Source of the DNA: Streptomyces lavendulae subsp. lavendulae
GTDB taxonomy: Bacteria; Actinomycetota; Actinomycetes; Streptomycetales; Streptomycetaceae
Reading direction: 5' to 3'
Length of the DNA: 64,000 nucleotides
Assembly (NCBI RefSeq): GCF_002803845.1
Contig: NZ_CP024985.1
Span: 7,575,501-7,639,500 of the forward strand
Shown: positions 16,553-24,494 of the stretch, one piece after another
How the letters are laid out: the number at the start of each line of letters is the position of its first letter
Position numbering within the stretch: position 1 is the first letter of the stretch
Program-made: the position numbers and the translations under genes
Notes under the pieces: model-generated
What the model was told of the DNA's origin: nothing
What the model saw: only the letters and a program-made list of their open reading frames with translations
The model's database searches: none

Positions 16553-16583
16553 GGTCCGGCCCGCAAGGGAGTGGGGCCGGACC
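16553..16583 (-). terminator. Hairpin downstream of catalase gene
   Basis: Perfect 10-bp inverted repeat GGTCCGGCCC / GGGCCGGACC (16553-16562 and 16574-16583) with an 11-nt loop, starting about 12 bp past the catalase stop on the minus strand. A typical GC-rich Streptomyces terminator. The remainder of the 278-bp gap up to the AI-2E gene shows no gene. Confidence 0.65.
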
Positions 16584-16594
16584 TTGCCTGCCGG

Positions 16595-18880
16595 TCAGAC
16601 GGTCGGAGGGAACCTGTCCCAGGCGCGGTGTTGTGCCAGGGCGTGCGTGAGGTGTTCGAGAGCCGTGGCGGCGGTTTCGTTGAAGGCGAGGCCGGGTCCG
16701 TCCGCCTGGATCCCGGCGCCTTCGAGGATCCGGGAGGAGCCGTTCCATCCGCCGATGGCCTTGCCGTGCCGGTAGGCCTCGGAGACCAGCATCAGGACCC
16801 GGGGGTCGGGACTGCCGGGCTCGGGGGCGCCGGCTTTGGCGTCGCGGGCACCGTGGGCGTCAGCGGCCGCCTGGGGAGTTCCGGCCAGGAGGAGCGCGTC
16901 GAACTCGGTGGAGCGGACGGTGGCGAAGGTGCGCTGGACCGGGACCGGGTTCCTCTTGGGGCCGAGCGTGCCGCCCGTGGGGGCGATGACGAGGGGGACC
17001 ATCCCGGACTTGAGCACCGTGTTCCGCACGGCCCGGACGCCCTTCAGGTCGCAGGTGGGATCGGCGATGATGCCGATGACCCGCCCGTCCACCGGCCAGG
17101 TACGGCCGAGCTGGGAGAGAGCAGGACTCGGATCGGTGTCCACGAGTGGTTCGGTGGCGGCCGGGGCGGGGAGCCCGAGGCCGGTGGCCACTTCCGCGCA
17201 GAGTCGCGGGTCGATGTTCGCGAGGACGGCGAGGGTGCGTTCCTTGACGGCCTGCTGCTGGCACTTGCTCAGTTCGAAGGTGTAGGCGGCGATGATGTGT
17301 TCGCGTTCGACCGGGGTCATGCTCAGCCAGAACAGGCGGGGCTGGGTGAAGTGGTCCGCGAAGGAGGCCGGTGCGTCGCGCACTTTTCGCGTCGCCGGGA
17401 GTTCGAGGGGCACCTCGATGAAGGCACCCGTGTCGGTTCCCGCGAGGAAGGGGCAGCCTCCGTCGAGGCTGTTGGGCCGGTACGGGGCGACGCCGGTGTG
17501 CACGGCGCTCTGGTGCATGCCGTCGCGGAGCATGTCGTTGACGGGGGCGTGCGGGCGGTTGACCGGGATCTGGGCGAAGTTCGGGCCGCCGAGGCGGCTG
17601 ATCTGCGTGTCGAGGTAGGAGAAGAGGCGACCGGCGAGCAGGGGGTCGTCGGTGACGTCGATGCCGGGGACGAGATGGCCGGGGTGGAAGGCGACCTGTT
17701 CGGTTTCGGCGAAGTAGTTGGCCGGGTTGGCGTTGAGCGTCATCAGTCCGATGGCCCGTACGGGGGCGAGCTCCTCCGGGACGATCTTCGTGGGGTCGAG
17801 GAGGTCGATGCCCTCGAAGGTCTGTTCCGGGGTGTCGGGGAAGGTCTGGATGCCCAGTTCCCATTGAGGGAACGCACCGGCCTCGATCGCGTCGGCGAGA
17901 TCCCTGCGGTGGAAGTCGGGGTCCGTTCCGCTGGTGATCTGTGCCTCCTCCCAGACCAGGGAGTGGACGCCGAGCTTCGGCTTCCAGTGGAACTTCACCA
18001 GGGTGGTCGCGCCCTTGGCGTTGACCAGGCGGAAGGTGTGGATGCCGAATCCCTCCATCATCCGGAAGGACCGGGGGATGGCGCGGTCGGACATGTTCCA
18101 GATGGTGTGGTGGGTGGCCTCGGTGTGCAGGGACACGAAGTCCCAGAAGGTGTCGTGAGCACTCTGGGCCTGCGGGATCTCCCGGTCCGGGTGGGGCTTT
18201 CCGGCGTGGATGACGTCGGGGAACTTGATCGCGTCCTGGATGAAGAAGACCGGGATGTTGTTGCCGACGAGGTCGAAGGTGCCCTCGCCGGTGTAGAACT
18301 TCGTGGCGAACCCACGGGTGTCACGCACGGTGTCCGCCGAGCCCCGAGACCCGAGGACGGTGGAGAACCGGACGAAGACCGGAGTCTCGGCGCCCTTCGC
18401 CAGGAACGCCGCCTTGGTGACCTTGCCCGCCGTGCCGTAACTCTGGAAGGTCCCGTGGGCGGCGGCACCCCGTGCGTGCACCACGCGCTCGGGGATCCGC
18501 TCGTGGTCGAAGTGGGTGATCTTCTCCCTGAGGTGGTGGTCCTGCAGGAGTACAGGCCCCCGTGGCCCGGCCTTCAGGGAGTGGTCACTGTCGTGGAGAC
18601 GGGCCCCCTGAGCAGTGGTCAGGTAGGCGCCGCCCTGTGCCACCGCGGCCTGGGGTGCGCCGGTCGGCTGTCCCGTGGGGCTGAGCGTGTCCGGGCCGGC
18701 CTGGTCCTGTCCGGGCGGCAGGGGCCCGCGCGGCTCGGTGGGCTCGGTCACCTTCGGAAGCTTCGGAGCGGGCCTGCCGGCGGGCGGCGAGGCGGTGTCG
18801 GGCTTCGCCCGTTTTCCGGACGTGGACTTGGCTGTCGTGGTCTTCTTGGCAGCTGCAGTCTTCGCCTTCTTCTGGGCCAT
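16595..18880 (-). CDS. katE: Large-subunit monofunctional catalase (HPII/KatE type)
   Basis: 761 residues, the size of clade II large-subunit catalases. A Lys/Ala/Thr-rich N-terminal extension (about 1-60) precedes the core. Landmarks: the catalytic His region RVVHARGAAAHG, the Asn region FDLVGNNIPVFFIQD, and the proximal haem ligand Tyr in RLFSYLDTQISRLG. The C-terminal flavodoxin-like domain (from about 600, RVIGIIADPTCDLKGV) is present. ATG 18880 was chosen for the AGGGAGA site upstream and the family-like start MAQKKAKTAA; the frame stays open further upstream only by composition. It decomposes hydrogen peroxide in the cytoplasm and is usually a stress or stationary-phase gene. Confidence 0.95.
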   Translation of the reverse strand: MAQKKAKTAAAKKTTTAKSTSGKRAKPDTASPPAGRPAPKLPKVTEPTEPRGPLPPGQDQAGPDTLSPTGQPTGAPQAAVAQGGAYLTTAQGARLHDSDHSLKAGPRGPVLLQDHHLREKITHFDHERIPERVVHARGAAAHGTFQSYGTAGKVTKAAFLAKGAETPVFVRFSTVLGSRGSADTVRDTRGFATKFYTGEGTFDLVGNNIPVFFIQDAIKFPDVIHAGKPHPDREIPQAQSAHDTFWDFVSLHTEATHHTIWNMSDRAIPRSFRMMEGFGIHTFRLVNAKGATTLVKFHWKPKLGVHSLVWEEAQITSGTDPDFHRRDLADAIEAGAFPQWELGIQTFPDTPEQTFEGIDLLDPTKIVPEELAPVRAIGLMTLNANPANYFAETEQVAFHPGHLVPGIDVTDDPLLAGRLFSYLDTQISRLGGPNFAQIPVNRPHAPVNDMLRDGMHQSAVHTGVAPYRPNSLDGGCPFLAGTDTGAFIEVPLELPATRKVRDAPASFADHFTQPRLFWLSMTPVEREHIIAAYTFELSKCQQQAVKERTLAVLANIDPRLCAEVATGLGLPAPAATEPLVDTDPSPALSQLGRTWPVDGRVIGIIADPTCDLKGVRAVRNTVLKSGMVPLVIAPTGGTLGPKRNPVPVQRTFATVRSTEFDALLLAGTPQAAADAHGARDAKAGAPEPGSPDPRVLMLVSEAYRHGKAIGGWNGSSRILEGAGIQADGPGLAFNETAATALEHLTHALAQHRAWDRFPPTV

Positions 18881-19065
18881 TTTCGGTGTCTCCCTCTGCG
18901 GATTCCCCGGGCCGTGATCCGTTGCCCGCCCGACCGGCTGACGACGGCACGAGAGCCCTGGCGCCACCCTTTCTCCCTTGCCCGCCTCAGGCACCTTGAG
19001 TACGGCCGGATCGGCTAAGCCTGCTCCGATCGCATGCGGGCGCTGCGCTCGACCGGCCGGTGAGG

Positions 19066-19467
19066 TCAGCGTGTCGCGGTGCGGTGGCCGAACCAGTGGC
19101 GGCGGCTGTGGGGGGCGTCGGCCACCGGGCCGTCGGTCTCGGCGCGGGCGATGTCGCGTTGCTTGATCAGGTCGTCGCGTTCCCGGTCGACGACAGCGGC
19201 CTCGCGGCGTGACATGCCGACTCCACGTCGGGCCCGCGCGGAGCGACGGACTCCGAGCATGACCAGGGCCAAGCCGAGCAGGGCGGCGCCGCCCACGACG
19301 ATTCCGGCCAGGAACACGCTTCCTGTGGAACCCATGACGTGGTAGCCGAAAATGGAGAAATCGCCTCCGGCGCCGAGAGCGTGTTCGGCTCCCATGTTGC
19401 CGAACACGCCGACGACGCCGATGATCACCGCGGCGATCAGAATGATCAATCCCAAGATGAGAATCAT
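19066..19467 (-). CDS. Small membrane protein with two transmembrane segments, 133 aa
   Basis: ATG 19467 follows AAGGAG. Residues 1-20 (MILILGLIILIAAVIIGVVG) form an uncleaved membrane helix, and a second runs at about 43-68. The cytoplasmic tail is charged (RREAAVVDRERDDLIKQRD) and looks helical. Similar proteins are common beside stress genes in Streptomyces and have no known function. Upstream, GCGT-N15-GGGTAG (minus strand, near 19530) resembles the GNNT-N14-16-GGGTA pattern of SigB-family stress promoters, which would suit its place beside a catalase gene. That promoter match is tentative. Confidence 0.75.
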   Translation of the reverse strand: MILILGLIILIAAVIIGVVGVFGNMGAEHALGAGGDFSIFGYHVMGSTGSVFLAGIVVGGAALLGLALVMLGVRRSARARRGVGMSRREAAVVDRERDDLIKQRDIARAETDGPVADAPHSRRHWFGHRTATR

Positions 19468-19630
19468 GGAGTGCTCCTTGCGTCCGTGCCCGCACAATCC
19501 ACCGGACACGGCTGGCGCCTACCCGGAAAAGCAGGTGTCACGCGGGACGGCGGACACCGAGCGCTCGCGTGGCGCACGAGGTGCGCAGCGCTGACGCTCC
19601 GCTGGGCGCGAGACCGGAGGGCACCGGCTG

Positions 19631-21220
19631 TCAGACGCGTTGGGCGCGGTACAGGAGGGTGCGCAGTCCCTGGGCCCGGAGCACTGCCCGTGCGGCGTTC
19701 GCGCCGGGTGCTCCGTGGACTCCTCCGCCGGGGTGGGCGGCTGCGGAGGCGAGGTAGAGGCCCTTGACGGGGGTCTCGGGGCGGCCGGTGCCGGGGGTGG
19801 GGCGGAAGATCGCCTGCTGGTGCAGGGCGGTGGTGCCGTTGTTGATGGCGCCGTTGTGGAGGTTCTCGTCCATGGCCTGGAGGGTGGTGGGGGCGAGGAT
19901 GCGGCGGGCGCGGATCAGTGTCCGGAAGCCGGGTGCGAACCGTTCCACCTGGCCTTCGATGCGGTCGGCCATCGCCTCCTGCTCACGGGCGTCCCACCGG
20001 CCGGTGATGTGGTCGGGTCCGGCGTCGCGGGCGATGCGCTGGGGGAGGTGGGTGTAGGCCCAGGCCGATTCGGTCCCGGCCGGTGAGCGGCTGGGATCCG
20101 CTGTGGTCATCTGCCCGAAGAGGGCGAAGGGTTCGTCGGGGACGTGCCCCATGGCGATCTGTGAGGCGAATCGGGTCAGACCGTCGATGCCGTCGGCGAC
20201 GTGGACGGTGCCGGCCCCGGCGGCCTGCGGTGCCGTCCACGGCACCGGTCCGGTCAGGGCCCAGTCGACCTTGAAGGTCGCGAAGTCCCACTGGAAGCGT
20301 TCCAGGTCACGTAGCAGGCGGGACGGGAGGTGCTCCTGTCCGACGAGGTCCCGGTACAGCGCGGTCGCCGACGTGTCGGCGAGCACGGCCCGGCGTGCAT
20401 CCACCGTTTCTCCGCCGGCGGTCCTGACAGCCACGGCCGTGCCACCGCGTACGACGACGGACGTGACCCGCTCCCCGCAGCGCACCACGCCTCCGCGGCG
20501 CCTGAGACGGCTCACGAGCGCTGCGGTCAGGGCGCCGGCCCCTCCGACGGGGACCGGGAAGCCGTGGCTCTGGCCGAGCATCGACATCAGCCAGCCAAAG
20601 CCGCCGCTGCCGACGGCCTCGGGGGAGAGGTCGGCGTGCAGGGCGTTGCCGGCCAGCAGGAGCCGGCCGCCCGCGCCCGCGAACTCCTCCTCGCCCAGGC
20701 GGCGCACGGGCAGGGCCAGGTTCCGGGCCAGTCTGAGTCCGTCCGCGGCCCGGAGCTTCGCGGCCAGGCGGAGGCCGGCGCGGACCGGGGGGAAGGGGGT
20801 GAACAGGGCCCGTACGAGATCGGGCCCCACACGGCTCCATGTCCTGTACATGTTCCGCCAGGCGTCGCCGTCGGCCGGTGCGAACGCCTCCAGCCCGGCG
20901 GAGGTCTCCTCCACGCGGCGTTCGAGTACCGCGCACCTGCCGTCCGGCAGGGGGTGTGCCAGTACGCGCGGCGCGTGGCTCCAGCGCAGGCCCTCGGCGG
21001 CGAGGTCGAGGCGGGCGAGGACCGGAGAGGCGGCGGCGAGCGGGTAGAACGCGCTGAAGAGGTCCGAGACGTACTCCGGATGGACGCCGCGGTCGCTGCG
21101 TACGGCCCCGCCGGGCTCCTCCTGCGCCTCCAGGACCTCCACGCTCCAGCCGGCGTCCGCCAGCACGTTCGCGGCCACCAGCCCGTTGGGGCCCGCGCCG
21201 ATCACGACCGCGTCAGGCAT
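19631..21220 (-). CDS. FAD-dependent oxidoreductase, phytoene desaturase/carotenoid isomerase-like
   Basis: 529 residues. The FAD dinucleotide-binding motif opens the protein (AVVIGAGPNGLVAANVLADAG), followed by the Glu-containing strand (VEVLEAQEEPGGAV). Mid-protein is GGAGALTAALVSRLRRRGG with a GVVRCGERV segment, as in CrtI/CRTISO-type enzymes. The C-terminal FAD motif is KGLYLASAAAHPGGGVHGAPG. Related proteins (NAD(P)/FAD-dependent, sometimes called CrtI-like) act on polyenes, but many in Streptomyces have no known substrate. No other carotenoid gene is present. Its start overlaps the end of the SRPBCC gene by 8 bp, so the two are coupled. Confidence 0.85.
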   Translation of the reverse strand: MPDAVVIGAGPNGLVAANVLADAGWSVEVLEAQEEPGGAVRSDRGVHPEYVSDLFSAFYPLAAASPVLARLDLAAEGLRWSHAPRVLAHPLPDGRCAVLERRVEETSAGLEAFAPADGDAWRNMYRTWSRVGPDLVRALFTPFPPVRAGLRLAAKLRAADGLRLARNLALPVRRLGEEEFAGAGGRLLLAGNALHADLSPEAVGSGGFGWLMSMLGQSHGFPVPVGGAGALTAALVSRLRRRGGVVRCGERVTSVVVRGGTAVAVRTAGGETVDARRAVLADTSATALYRDLVGQEHLPSRLLRDLERFQWDFATFKVDWALTGPVPWTAPQAAGAGTVHVADGIDGLTRFASQIAMGHVPDEPFALFGQMTTADPSRSPAGTESAWAYTHLPQRIARDAGPDHITGRWDAREQEAMADRIEGQVERFAPGFRTLIRARRILAPTTLQAMDENLHNGAINNGTTALHQQAIFRPTPGTGRPETPVKGLYLASAAAHPGGGVHGAPGANAARAVLRAQGLRTLLYRAQRV

Positions 21221-21665
21221 GGAGCACCTCGTCCTGCCGCCGTTCCACCGCCTTGGCCAAGCGGGCCAGCATGCCGCGGTGGCGGAGCTGGAGCAGTGCT
21301 TCGGCGGCGGGGTTGTGGAGGGTGCCGCCGATGCCGCGCAGGGGGTGCTCGTCGCAGACGACGAGGGTCTCCTCGCCCCACGGCCGGAGCTGGAGGAAAA
21401 TCCGCGCCGTGCCGAGGGCCCTGAAGGACGCCTCCAGTTCCAGCTCCGTGCCCGGCTCGGTGTGCCGGACGGTGGTGACTCCGTCGAGCGACCAGGGGCC
21501 CAGGCGGACGGTGTAGCGGAGTCGCGCGCCGACGCCGGGCCAGGCGCCGTCGAGGGGTGTGGACTCGGAGGGCCCCACCACCCATTCTCCGTACGCGTTC
21601 GGATCCGCGAGGACCGTCCACACCGCCTGAGGGGGACGTCGGATCAACTGGTTTCGGACAGCCAT
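21213..21665 (-). CDS. SRPBCC family protein (START/cyclase-like fold)
   Basis: 150 residues with the layout of small helix-grip proteins: an N-terminal strand (VRNQLIRRPPQAVWTVLADPNAYGEWV), an antiparallel sheet, and a long C-terminal helix (PAAEALLQLRHRGMLARLAKAVERR). Family members bind hydrophobic ligands or act as cyclases/aromatases. It is translationally coupled to the downstream CrtI-like oxidoreductase (8-bp overlap), which suggests they act on the same lipophilic compound. The ligand is unknown. Confidence 0.82.
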   Translation of the reverse strand: MAVRNQLIRRPPQAVWTVLADPNAYGEWVVGPSESTPLDGAWPGVGARLRYTVRLGPWSLDGVTTVRHTEPGTELELEASFRALGTARIFLQLRPWGEETLVVCDEHPLRGIGGTLHNPAAEALLQLRHRGMLARLAKAVERRQDEVLHA

Positions 21666-21929
21666 GGGTCAAGTCCTTCTGCCGGGACCGGGAAAGCGGG
21701 GCAGCCGCAGTGGTGCAGGGGATGCGCCGGACGGGTGGCTCGGGCGGGGGCTTGCGGTACGGCTGCCGCGTAGCCGCGAGACCTTGCTGCGTGACGGAGT
21801 AGCACTGCCGGCGGTGCACCTTTGTCCACCTGCCCCGGCGACCGGGCGTCCTGCTCCTTGCGAAGCCGTCAGACGGTTGTCAGCCGGCGCTGCGCGTGCC
21901 GGGCGGGTCCACCTGTGGTGGCCGGCCCA

Positions 21930-22085
21930 TCACCAGTAGTGCTTGCGTCCGCCCACGGAGTGTCCGACGGCGCCGAGGATCCAGAGAATGGCTCCGACAA
22001 CGACGAGGATGATGCCGATGGTCCACAGGATGCTGATTCCCGTGAGGAAGCCGATGACGAGCAGAATTACGCCGAGGACGATCAT
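21930..22085 (-). CDS. Small hydrophobic membrane protein, DUF6131-like, 51 aa
   Basis: ATG 22085 with a strong GGAGG 4 bp upstream. The sequence is nearly all two membrane helices: MIVLGVILLVIGFLTGISIL and WTIGIILVVVGAILWILGA. It ends in a short basic tail with a His-Tyr-Trp terminus (GGRKHYW). This matches remembered streptomycete DUF6131 proteins, which are present in many copies and often sit near stress genes. Function unknown. Confidence 0.8.
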   Translation of the reverse strand: MIVLGVILLVIGFLTGISILWTIGIILVVVGAILWILGAVGHSVGGRKHYW

Positions 22086-22489
22086 GAGGTCCTCCGATTT
22101 CACTGTGAGCCTCCTTCCAGCCTAGGCGCCTTCGTCACCGTCGGCGTGCCGTGCATGGCGGGGGCCCTGCCCAGTGCGCCAGGCCCCTTCCTGACCAGCG
22201 AGCACCGGCCAGCTCCGCGCACGCGGGCACTCACGGGACGGAAGACGCAGGGGGCCGGAAGCCCGGTCCCGGCGCCCGCAGCGGTGTGCCCGCCGGGCGA
22301 CGGCCCGCCGCCCCCGCTGTTCCGGTACCAGGAGCTACGGAACCTGGAGCCCGGCCACCCGGCCTGAGGCCACGGACGAGGGTGCGGACCGCAGCGGATT
22401 GATCAGCCGGATCCACCGCGAGCCGTGGACTCACCTCGCCCGGCCGGGCCGGCACGTTTCAAGCGTGCCGAAGCGGTAAGGCGCCCGGC
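22086..22489. other. Intergenic 404 bp, divergent, possible SigB-like promoter
   Basis: No gene seen. Near the right end, GTTT (about 22456-22459) followed after 14 bp by CGGTAA resembles the GNNT-N14-16-GGGTA pattern of stress sigma factors with one mismatch, reading toward the F420-dependent enzyme. The rest is GC-rich. A GC-rich inverted region around 22427-22455 (GCCCGGCCGGGCCGG) could form a hairpin. Confidence 0.3.
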
Positions 22490-23455
22490 ATGGTGGCAAT
22501 CGGATACACGATGATGACCGAGCAGGCCGGACCCCGGGATCTGGTCGACCACGTGGTGGGAGCAGAGCGGGCGGGATTCGACTTCTCCGTCATCTCCGAC
22601 CACTCCTTCCCCTGGCTGGAGGCCCAAGGACACGCGCCCTACGCATGGAGCGTCCTCGGCGCCGCCGCCCAGGCCACGACCCGGATCCCGCTCATGACGT
22701 ACGTGACCTGCCCGACCTTCCGCTACCACCCCGCGGTGATCGCCCAGAAGGCCGCCACGATGCAGCTCCTGTCCCAGGGACGTTTCCGGCTGGGCCTCGG
22801 CTCGGGCGAGAACCTCAACGAACACATCGTCGGCGCGGGTTGGCCCGGCGCCCACGTCCGCCTGGACATGCTCGAAGAAGCCGTCGGCATCATCCGCTCC
22901 CTGTTCGCCGGCGGGTACGTCAGCCACCACGGCACCCACTTCGACGTCGAGAACGCCAGGCTCTGGGACCTGCCCGACGATCCGCCCCCGATCGGCGTCG
23001 CCGTCTCCGGAGACCGCTCCTGCGAGATCGCGGGCCGCTACGGCGACCTCCTGATCGCCACCGAACCGAAGAAGGAACTGCTGACCGCGTTCGGCGCGTA
23101 CGGAGGCTCCGGCAAACCGAGCGTGGGCCAGCTCCCGGTCTCCTACGACCGCGACCGCGACGCGGCGGTGGCCCGGGCGCACGACCAGTTCCGCTGGGCG
23201 CTCGGCGGATGGAAGGTCAACGCGGAACTCCCCGGCCCGGCGGGCTTCGACCAGGCCTCGCAGCACACGAGGCCCGAGGACGTCGCGGCTGCCATCCCCT
23301 GCGGCGACGACGTGGGCACCTTCGTCGAGGCGGTACGCCCCTTCGCCGATGCCGGATTCACCGAGGTCGCCCTGGTCCAGATCGGCGGCGACCAGCAGGA
23401 ACCCTTCCTGGACTGGTCCGCCTCGAAGCTGCTGCCGGCTCTGGGGGAGCTGTGA
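22490..23455 (+). CDS. F420-dependent LLM-class oxidoreductase (TIGR03557-like)
   Basis: 321 residues. A luciferase-like TIM barrel with the start IGYTMMTEQAGPRDLVDHVVGAE and the family stretches FSVISDHSFPWLEAQGHAP and FRLGLGSGENLNEHIVG, which I associate with the TIGR03557 subfamily close to F420-dependent glucose-6-phosphate dehydrogenases. These bind F420 rather than FMN. The substrate is unknown. It is followed 35 bp later by a HAD phosphatase gene, probably in the same transcript. Confidence 0.85.
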   Translation: MVAIGYTMMTEQAGPRDLVDHVVGAERAGFDFSVISDHSFPWLEAQGHAPYAWSVLGAAAQATTRIPLMTYVTCPTFRYHPAVIAQKAATMQLLSQGRFRLGLGSGENLNEHIVGAGWPGAHVRLDMLEEAVGIIRSLFAGGYVSHHGTHFDVENARLWDLPDDPPPIGVAVSGDRSCEIAGRYGDLLIATEPKKELLTAFGAYGGSGKPSVGQLPVSYDRDRDAAVARAHDQFRWALGGWKVNAELPGPAGFDQASQHTRPEDVAAAIPCGDDVGTFVEAVRPFADAGFTEVALVQIGGDQQEPFLDWSASKLLPALGEL

Positions 23456-23490
23456 AAGCGGCCGCCTACTGAGCCCTGCGGGAGGCGGAC

Positions 23491-24159
23491 ATGAACCGTG
23501 CCGCTCTGTTCGACGTCGACGGCACCCTTGCCGACACCAATCACCTGCACGTCGTCTGCTGGTGGGAGGCCTTGCGGCAGGCGGGCCACGACGTCGCGAT
23601 GCACGACATCCACCGCGCGATCGGGCTCCCCGGTGAGGACCTCCTCGCGCATCTGCTGGGCGACGACCGGGACACGAGCGAGGACGACGGGCTCAGCGCC
23701 GCCCACACCACCCTCTACGGCACGTACTTCGACCGACTGCCCCCGCTGGCCTCGGCAGCCGGACTGCTGCGCGAGCTCGACCGACGGGGCTGGCGGGTCG
23801 TCCTCGTGACCTCCGCCCGGGGTGACGAGCTCGACGCCCTCAGACGGGCCGTCGACGCCGACGACGCCATCACCGCGACGGCGAGCTCCGACGACGTCGA
23901 CAAGGGCAAGCCCGCACCGGACCCGGTGCGCCACGCCCTCGACCTCGCCGACGCGCCCGCGCGTGGCGCCGTACTGGTAGGCGACACCGTCTGGGACATG
24001 CAGGCCGGGTCCCGTGCCGACGTCGCGTGCGTGGGACTGCTCTGCGGCGGCATCCCGCGGCGCGACCTCGAAGGAGCCGGGGCCCGAGCCGTCTACCGGC
24101 ACCCCGCCGACCTGCTCGCACACCTCGACACCAGCCCGTTCGCCGGCCACACCGCTTGA
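23491..24159 (+). CDS. HAD-superfamily hydrolase (phosphatase-like)
   Basis: 222 residues. Motif I DVDGTLADTNHLH (residues 8-20; nucleophile Asp8 and Asp10), motif II around VVLVTSARGDE, motif III Lys in DKGKPAPDP, motif IV VLVGDTVWDMQAG. A cap domain lies between motifs I and II, as in phosphoglycolate/beta-phosphoglucomutase-like enzymes. ATG 23491 has GGGAGGCGGAC upstream. Substrate is unknown. It directly follows the F420-dependent oxidoreductase in the same direction. Confidence 0.88.
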   Translation: MNRAALFDVDGTLADTNHLHVVCWWEALRQAGHDVAMHDIHRAIGLPGEDLLAHLLGDDRDTSEDDGLSAAHTTLYGTYFDRLPPLASAAGLLRELDRRGWRVVLVTSARGDELDALRRAVDADDAITATASSDDVDKGKPAPDPVRHALDLADAPARGAVLVGDTVWDMQAGSRADVACVGLLCGGIPRRDLEGAGARAVYRHPADLLAHLDTSPFAGHTA

Positions 24160-24239
24160 GCCCTGATCGGCCGGTTCGGCGCAGACAGTACGAGAACGCT
24201 CTGCACGACGGGGTGATCGGCATGGCTCAGGGCTACCGG

Positions 24240-24480
24240 CATGCCGTTCTGGACGTCGACTCGACGGACGCCATGGCGGCCGGAGGCCTCTGCCGGCGAG
24301 GTCCTGCCGCCGGTGAGCGGCGAAGCTGCTCGACGCAGCCGCGAGGCCGCCGCGCCGCGGCACGGCGTCTGTGCTCAGGATCGTCCGGTCGTCCAGCCGC
24401 GGCCGCCCCAGCACTCCCTGACGCAGCAACGGCTGCACGAGTTCCCACTCGTCGTCCGATAGGTCGGCCGGAGCCACCGG
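24240..24480 (-). pseudogene. Transposase N-terminal remnant (IS5/IS4-like)
   Basis: Minus-strand translation shows VAPADLSDDEWELVQPLL followed by GRPRLDDRTILS, the N-terminal region of IS5-group DDE transposases. Beyond that point, where a tryptophan-rich GILWRLRTG-type motif should follow, the sequence is unrelated, and no DDE catalytic residues are found. No terminal inverted repeats could be identified. It is a short relic of an insertion between the HAD gene and the NDH-2-like gene. Confidence 0.65.
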
Positions 24481-24494
24481 TCCTGGTGGTCCGA

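Noticed and set aside
16505-19018. An 837-codon open frame on the plus strand opposite the catalase
   Set aside because: Antisense to katE, which has all catalase motifs. The plus-strand translation is repetitive Gly/Val/Glu text with no family resemblance.
18881-19495. N-terminal extension of the catalase frame
   Set aside because: The frame stays open upstream of ATG 18880, but the text is basic and unstructured, overlaps another real gene (19066-19467), and the ATG has a good ribosome binding site and a family-like start.
23453-23472. Tiny frame starting VKAAAY after the F420-dependent oxidoreductase gene, resembling an alcohol dehydrogenase start
   Set aside because: It stops after six codons; chance resemblance.
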